Assembly (NCBI GenBank): GCA_009782015.1
Contig: WQUP01000246.1
Location: 1 to 8,939, forward strand
Origin: Endomicrobiia bacterium
GTDB taxonomy: Bacteria; Elusimicrobiota; Endomicrobiia; Endomicrobiales; Endomicrobiaceae
Reading direction: 5' to 3'
Length of the DNA: 8,939 bases
The notes under the pieces are model-generated. The model had not been told where the DNA came from and did not search any database. It saw only the letters and a program-made list of their open reading frames with translations. How positions within the stretch are numbered: the first letter of the stretch is position 1; each line of letters starts with the position of its first letter. The position numbers and the translations under genes were made by a program. Shown in pieces: positions 6,543 through 8,939 of the stretch.

Positions 6543-6562
6543 CATAAACTTTAAAGCTTATG
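6543..6562. promoter_or_regulatory. 20-bp near-perfect palindrome at the predicted transcription start
   Basis: CATAAACTTTAAAGCTTATG is an inverted repeat with one mismatched pair (6548 with 6557). It begins at the predicted +1 of the surface-protein transcript. That placement suits a repressor operator or a 5'-terminal RNA stem-loop with a UUAA loop. No known regulator site is recognised. Confidence 0.5.
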
Positions 6563-6602
6563 TTTGTTTTCGATTGCCGAACCGCAATCTCAAAAAATAA
6601 AC
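6562..6602 (+). promoter_or_regulatory. Leader hairpin upstream of the surface-protein start codon
   Basis: GATTGC (6572-6577) and GCAATC (6584-6589) close a six-base loop. An outer stem of about nine pairs joins 6562-6570 to 6594-6602 across a small asymmetric internal loop. The loop bases AACC (6580-6583) are complementary to GGTT (6612-6615), which overlaps the G-rich ribosome binding site, so a pseudoknot could mask translation. No known riboswitch class is recognised; the loop and tail do not fit the preQ1-I consensus as I know it. Confidence 0.45.
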
Positions 6603-6608
6603 CATATC

Positions 6609-6613
6609 GGGGG
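6609..6613 (+). promoter_or_regulatory. G-rich ribosome binding site for the GTG start
   Basis: GGGGG lies four bases before the GTG at 6618. The small barrel gene uses a similar AGGGGG element, so this type of site seems normal here. It decides the GTG start, because no in-frame ATG occurs between the upstream stop at 6552 and the signal peptide. Confidence 0.6.
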
Positions 6614-6617
6614 TTTT

Positions 6618-8939
6618 GTGAGCAAAATTATCATTTCCGCTATTATATGTGTTTCGTTTGCCGTTAATTTGTTTGCCGCGCCGATTGCTCCGAATAGGAG
6701 CATATTTTTGCAGGGGCGTGGCATTAATTCGCGGATTGCTTCCAATTATTACCATTCAAAGGGCATAAACTCTTTGGTAAAAATAAGCGGTGTTTTGTAT
6801 GCCGTATCTTTAGACCAAAATAACAAAATTGTGATTGATATAGTAAATGAAATTGAAAAGACTGAATTTTTTGCCACTGGCATAACAGCTTATAATTACG
6901 ACGCTTACAGAGGCGTGGGCAGCGTAGCCGATGACGGCGAAAATTTGTACATAACATATATAGGCTCGGATGGCTCGGTCAGGTTTACAAAAATTTCTTT
7001 GTCGACAAAAACCGTTTTATGGGAAAGGTCGTATAAACCTCAGAATTTAAAGTATATGCCTTTGGATTCTTTTTATTATAACGGCTATTTGTATATATTG
7101 GTTTGCGAAAATGAAACCAACTATCATGTTTTAAAAGTTTCTGCGGCGGGGGACAGCTTTCCGACAATTTTAAACGAGACCAATAGTAATATTAGATTTA
7201 ATGCTATCGCGGTTGAAAGCGGGAACATTTATTTATATGGCACTTTCAACTACTGGTCTGTTGTGAAAGGATATTCTTTCTCCATGTATATTTCCAAGTA
7301 CGATACAAACGGAAATAAAACTGCTTCCCAAGTACATACAGGTTCCGAATGGCAGGACTCTGCAATCACAAGAACATATGTATATAATAATACAGTCTAT
7401 GCAACATATAAAAAGTCTAATCTGTCCACGGATAAAATACTTAAAATGAACGACACCAGTTATTACTGGAATAAAAACATATCTGTATATACGGGTTCCA
7501 TTTATGCTGACGGCTCAGGAGAATACGTAGGATATTGTGTGTATGCAAAATCCGGGTATCAGCGGTATGATTCCAATGGAAATCTTTTGGAAGATAAATT
7601 TGTAATGCTGCCGGCAAACGTCGTGCAAAGCAATGCCGTCTGTATAAATGGGGATAAAGTTGCGATGTTTGACTCTATCAGCAATCAGGACGCGTGCATA
7701 AATTTTGTTCCTGTCGGAAAAACGTGGTATATTTATAATTCTGATGCTGTCAATTTTACCCAGTCCGCGCTGTATCCATCGGTTAGCGACAATCAGACGG
7801 CAACTTTCGAATACAGGGTTAAATACGTGAATTATCAAAACATGCCTCCGGCTTCAGGGTATCCGAAATTGTATATTTTCAAAAACGGCATGCCGGTTAA
7901 TCCTTCGGGATATGTAATGTCCGCAGTTTCCGGCGGCGCAAATTACAGCTCTGGCGTGGATTACAGTTATTCCGTAAATCTTCCGATGTCCGATGATGCG
8001 CTGTATTCGTACAGAATAGACTGCGGCTACGGCAGCGAGTTTTTTCAGTCCGACGTTTACTCCGGGCCGTTTTTCGGCGAAAAACCGGCGATTTATGAGC
8101 TCGGTTTGTCTCCGGATCATATAACAATTTCCGATGAAATAACGGTTAAGATAGAATATGCCGACCCTAAAAATAATCCGGTAATGAGCGGATATCCGAA
8201 AATAACTGTAAATGATTCCAATAATATTCCTGTTGTCAACGGTGTAACAATGGCGGATACAGGGGACGGAAAAGTTTTCCAGTATAAAATACCCGCGCAG
8301 TCTAAAGGGAGTTACTCATATAAAATCGAAGCCCAGAACAATACCGGATTAACAGCGAGTCCGCTTACCGGCAATTTTACAGTTTATGAAGATCCTCCGA
8401 AAATACGTTCTTCTTTTTCCTGGGGCAATTGCATTTATCCTTCGCGCGTTACGATAAACGATGCTATTTATGCGCAAATAAAGTATGAGGACAGTGCGAA
8501 TATAGAGATAATGGTCGGCTATCCTAAAATCAGCATTTACGATAAAAACGGGTTTTCGGCAGCGGCTGACAGGATAATGTCTGATATCGGAAGCGGAAAA
8601 GAGTTTAAATATTATATAGGCAAACTTGCTGAAGGAACGTACACGTATAAGATAGAAGCACAAAACCGGAACGGATTACCTTCAAATACACTTACAGGGA
8701 GTTTTGACGTATTGAAAATACAACAATTTTTCAATTATCCGAATCCTTTTTATCCGGCAAGAGGTCAAAAAACGAATTTTGTGTTTTCAATGCATGAAGA
8801 CGGAAGCGCGAAAATAGTGATATATTCCGAATACGGGGATAAAGTGTGGGAATCGGAAACGTTTTATAAACCGGCAAGCCAGAATCTGATGGAAATCCCG
8901 TATGACGGCAGAGATAATTCAGGAAAAATGCTTTATAAC
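6618..8939 (+). CDS. Large secreted surface protein, propeller-like N-terminus, three Ig-like repeats, YPNPF/FlgD-like C-terminus (partial, runs off the right edge)
   Basis: The frame is open for 774 codons from GTG 6618 to the last base, with no stop in view. Residues 1-21 are a signal peptide (MSKIIISAIICVSFAVNLFA). Residues about 50-375 contain roughly seven blocks of the type G-x-[IVL]-Y-[AIL], such as GVLYAVSLD, ENLYITYIG, GYLYILV, GNIYLYG and NTVYATY. They suggest a beta-propeller, perhaps seven-bladed. Three Ig-like repeats follow (about 380-489, 490-592, 593-703), each with a GYPK motif (tyrosines 415, 526, 635). From about 704 comes FNYPNPFYP and a segment ending IPYDGRDNSGKMLYN, typical of the FlgD-like domain that ends many secreted proteins in Elusimicrobiota, Ignavibacteria and Bacteroidota-related phyla. 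That domain usually has only a few strands after this point, so perhaps 10-30 residues are missing. It is likely exported and displayed at the surface; its ligand is unknown. It might be a sorting-signal protein, but no secretion genes are in view. Confidence 0.9.
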   Translation, partial: MSKIIISAIICVSFAVNLFAAPIAPNRSIFLQGRGINSRIASNYYHSKGINSLVKISGVLYAVSLDQNNKIVIDIVNEIEKTEFFATGITAYNYDAYRGVGSVADDGENLYITYIGSDGSVRFTKISLSTKTVLWERSYKPQNLKYMPLDSFYYNGYLYILVCENETNYHVLKVSAAGDSFPTILNETNSNIRFNAIAVESGNIYLYGTFNYWSVVKGYSFSMYISKYDTNGNKTASQVHTGSEWQDSAITRTYVYNNTVYATYKKSNLSTDKILKMNDTSYYWNKNISVYTGSIYADGSGEYVGYCVYAKSGYQRYDSNGNLLEDKFVMLPANVVQSNAVCINGDKVAMFDSISNQDACINFVPVGKTWYIYNSDAVNFTQSALYPSVSDNQTATFEYRVKYVNYQNMPPASGYPKLYIFKNGMPVNPSGYVMSAVSGGANYSSGVDYSYSVNLPMSDDALYSYRIDCGYGSEFFQSDVYSGPFFGEKPAIYELGLSPDHITISDEITVKIEYADPKNNPVMSGYPKITVNDSNNIPVVNGVTMADTGDGKVFQYKIPAQSKGSYSYKIEAQNNTGLTASPLTGNFTVYEDPPKIRSSFSWGNCIYPSRVTINDAIYAQIKYEDSANIEIMVGYPKISIYDKNGFSAAADRIMSDIGSGKEFKYYIGKLAEGTYTYKIEAQNRNGLPSNTLTGSFDVLKIQQFFNYPNPFYPARGQKTNFVFSMHEDGSAKIVIYSEYGDKVWESETFYKPASQNLMEIPYDGRDNSGKMLYN

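Noticed and set aside
6562..6615. A preQ1-I riboswitch in the leader of the surface protein
   Set aside because: A hairpin with an A-rich tail is suggestive, but the loop sequence does not match the class as I know it and the downstream gene has no link to queuosine.
6558..8663. Minus-strand open frames of 60-107 codons in the right-hand quarter
   Set aside because: All are antisense to the continuous plus-strand frame from 6618, which has a signal peptide, internal repeats and a promoter. None shows a convincing start or protein motif.

Overview
The window looks like chromosomal DNA from a Gram-negative, anaerobic, moderately AT-rich bacterium. Two beta-barrel outer membrane proteins, one with a peptidoglycan-anchoring OmpA domain, indicate a double membrane. 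A 1421-residue CoA-enzyme-activase-type iron-sulfur ATPase points to an anaerobe. The YPNPF/FlgD-like C-terminal module on a secreted beta-rich protein is common in Elusimicrobiota, Ignavibacteria and related phyla. I lean towards Elusimicrobiota, but this is inference from protein style and not a proven assignment.

Layout: (1) 11-4276, minus strand, the giant two-headed activase. (2) 4277-4444, a compact intergenic region holding the OmpA gene's terminator, a probable extended -10 promoter for the activase, a 9-bp tandem array that forms a 38-bp near-perfect palindrome in the activase leader, and a separate heptamer array. (3) 4445-5647, minus, an OmpA-family barrel protein with a Lys-Ala pentad linker. 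(4) 5648-5759, a spacer almost filled by two inverted 26-nt palindromic repeats. (5) 5760-6332, minus, a barrel-only paralog of the preceding protein. (6) 6333-6617, a divergent control region with a good promoter on each strand. (7) 6618 to the right edge, plus, a large secreted protein whose reading frame is open to the last base. It has a propeller-like N-terminal half, three Ig-like repeats and a YPNPF terminal module. It lacks a stop inside the window.

The two barrel genes are probably one transcription unit driven from 6393-6420 and ended by the terminator at 4358-4408. The activase then starts from its own promoter nested against that terminator. The plus-strand surface protein is transcribed divergently. 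The activase has no recognisable dehydratase or reductase partner in view, so its substrate cannot be read from context. No tRNA, rRNA, CRISPR array, transposase or phage gene was seen. The least explained signals are the short-period repeat arrays and palindromes placed exactly in leaders and gene ends, together with the orphan activase.
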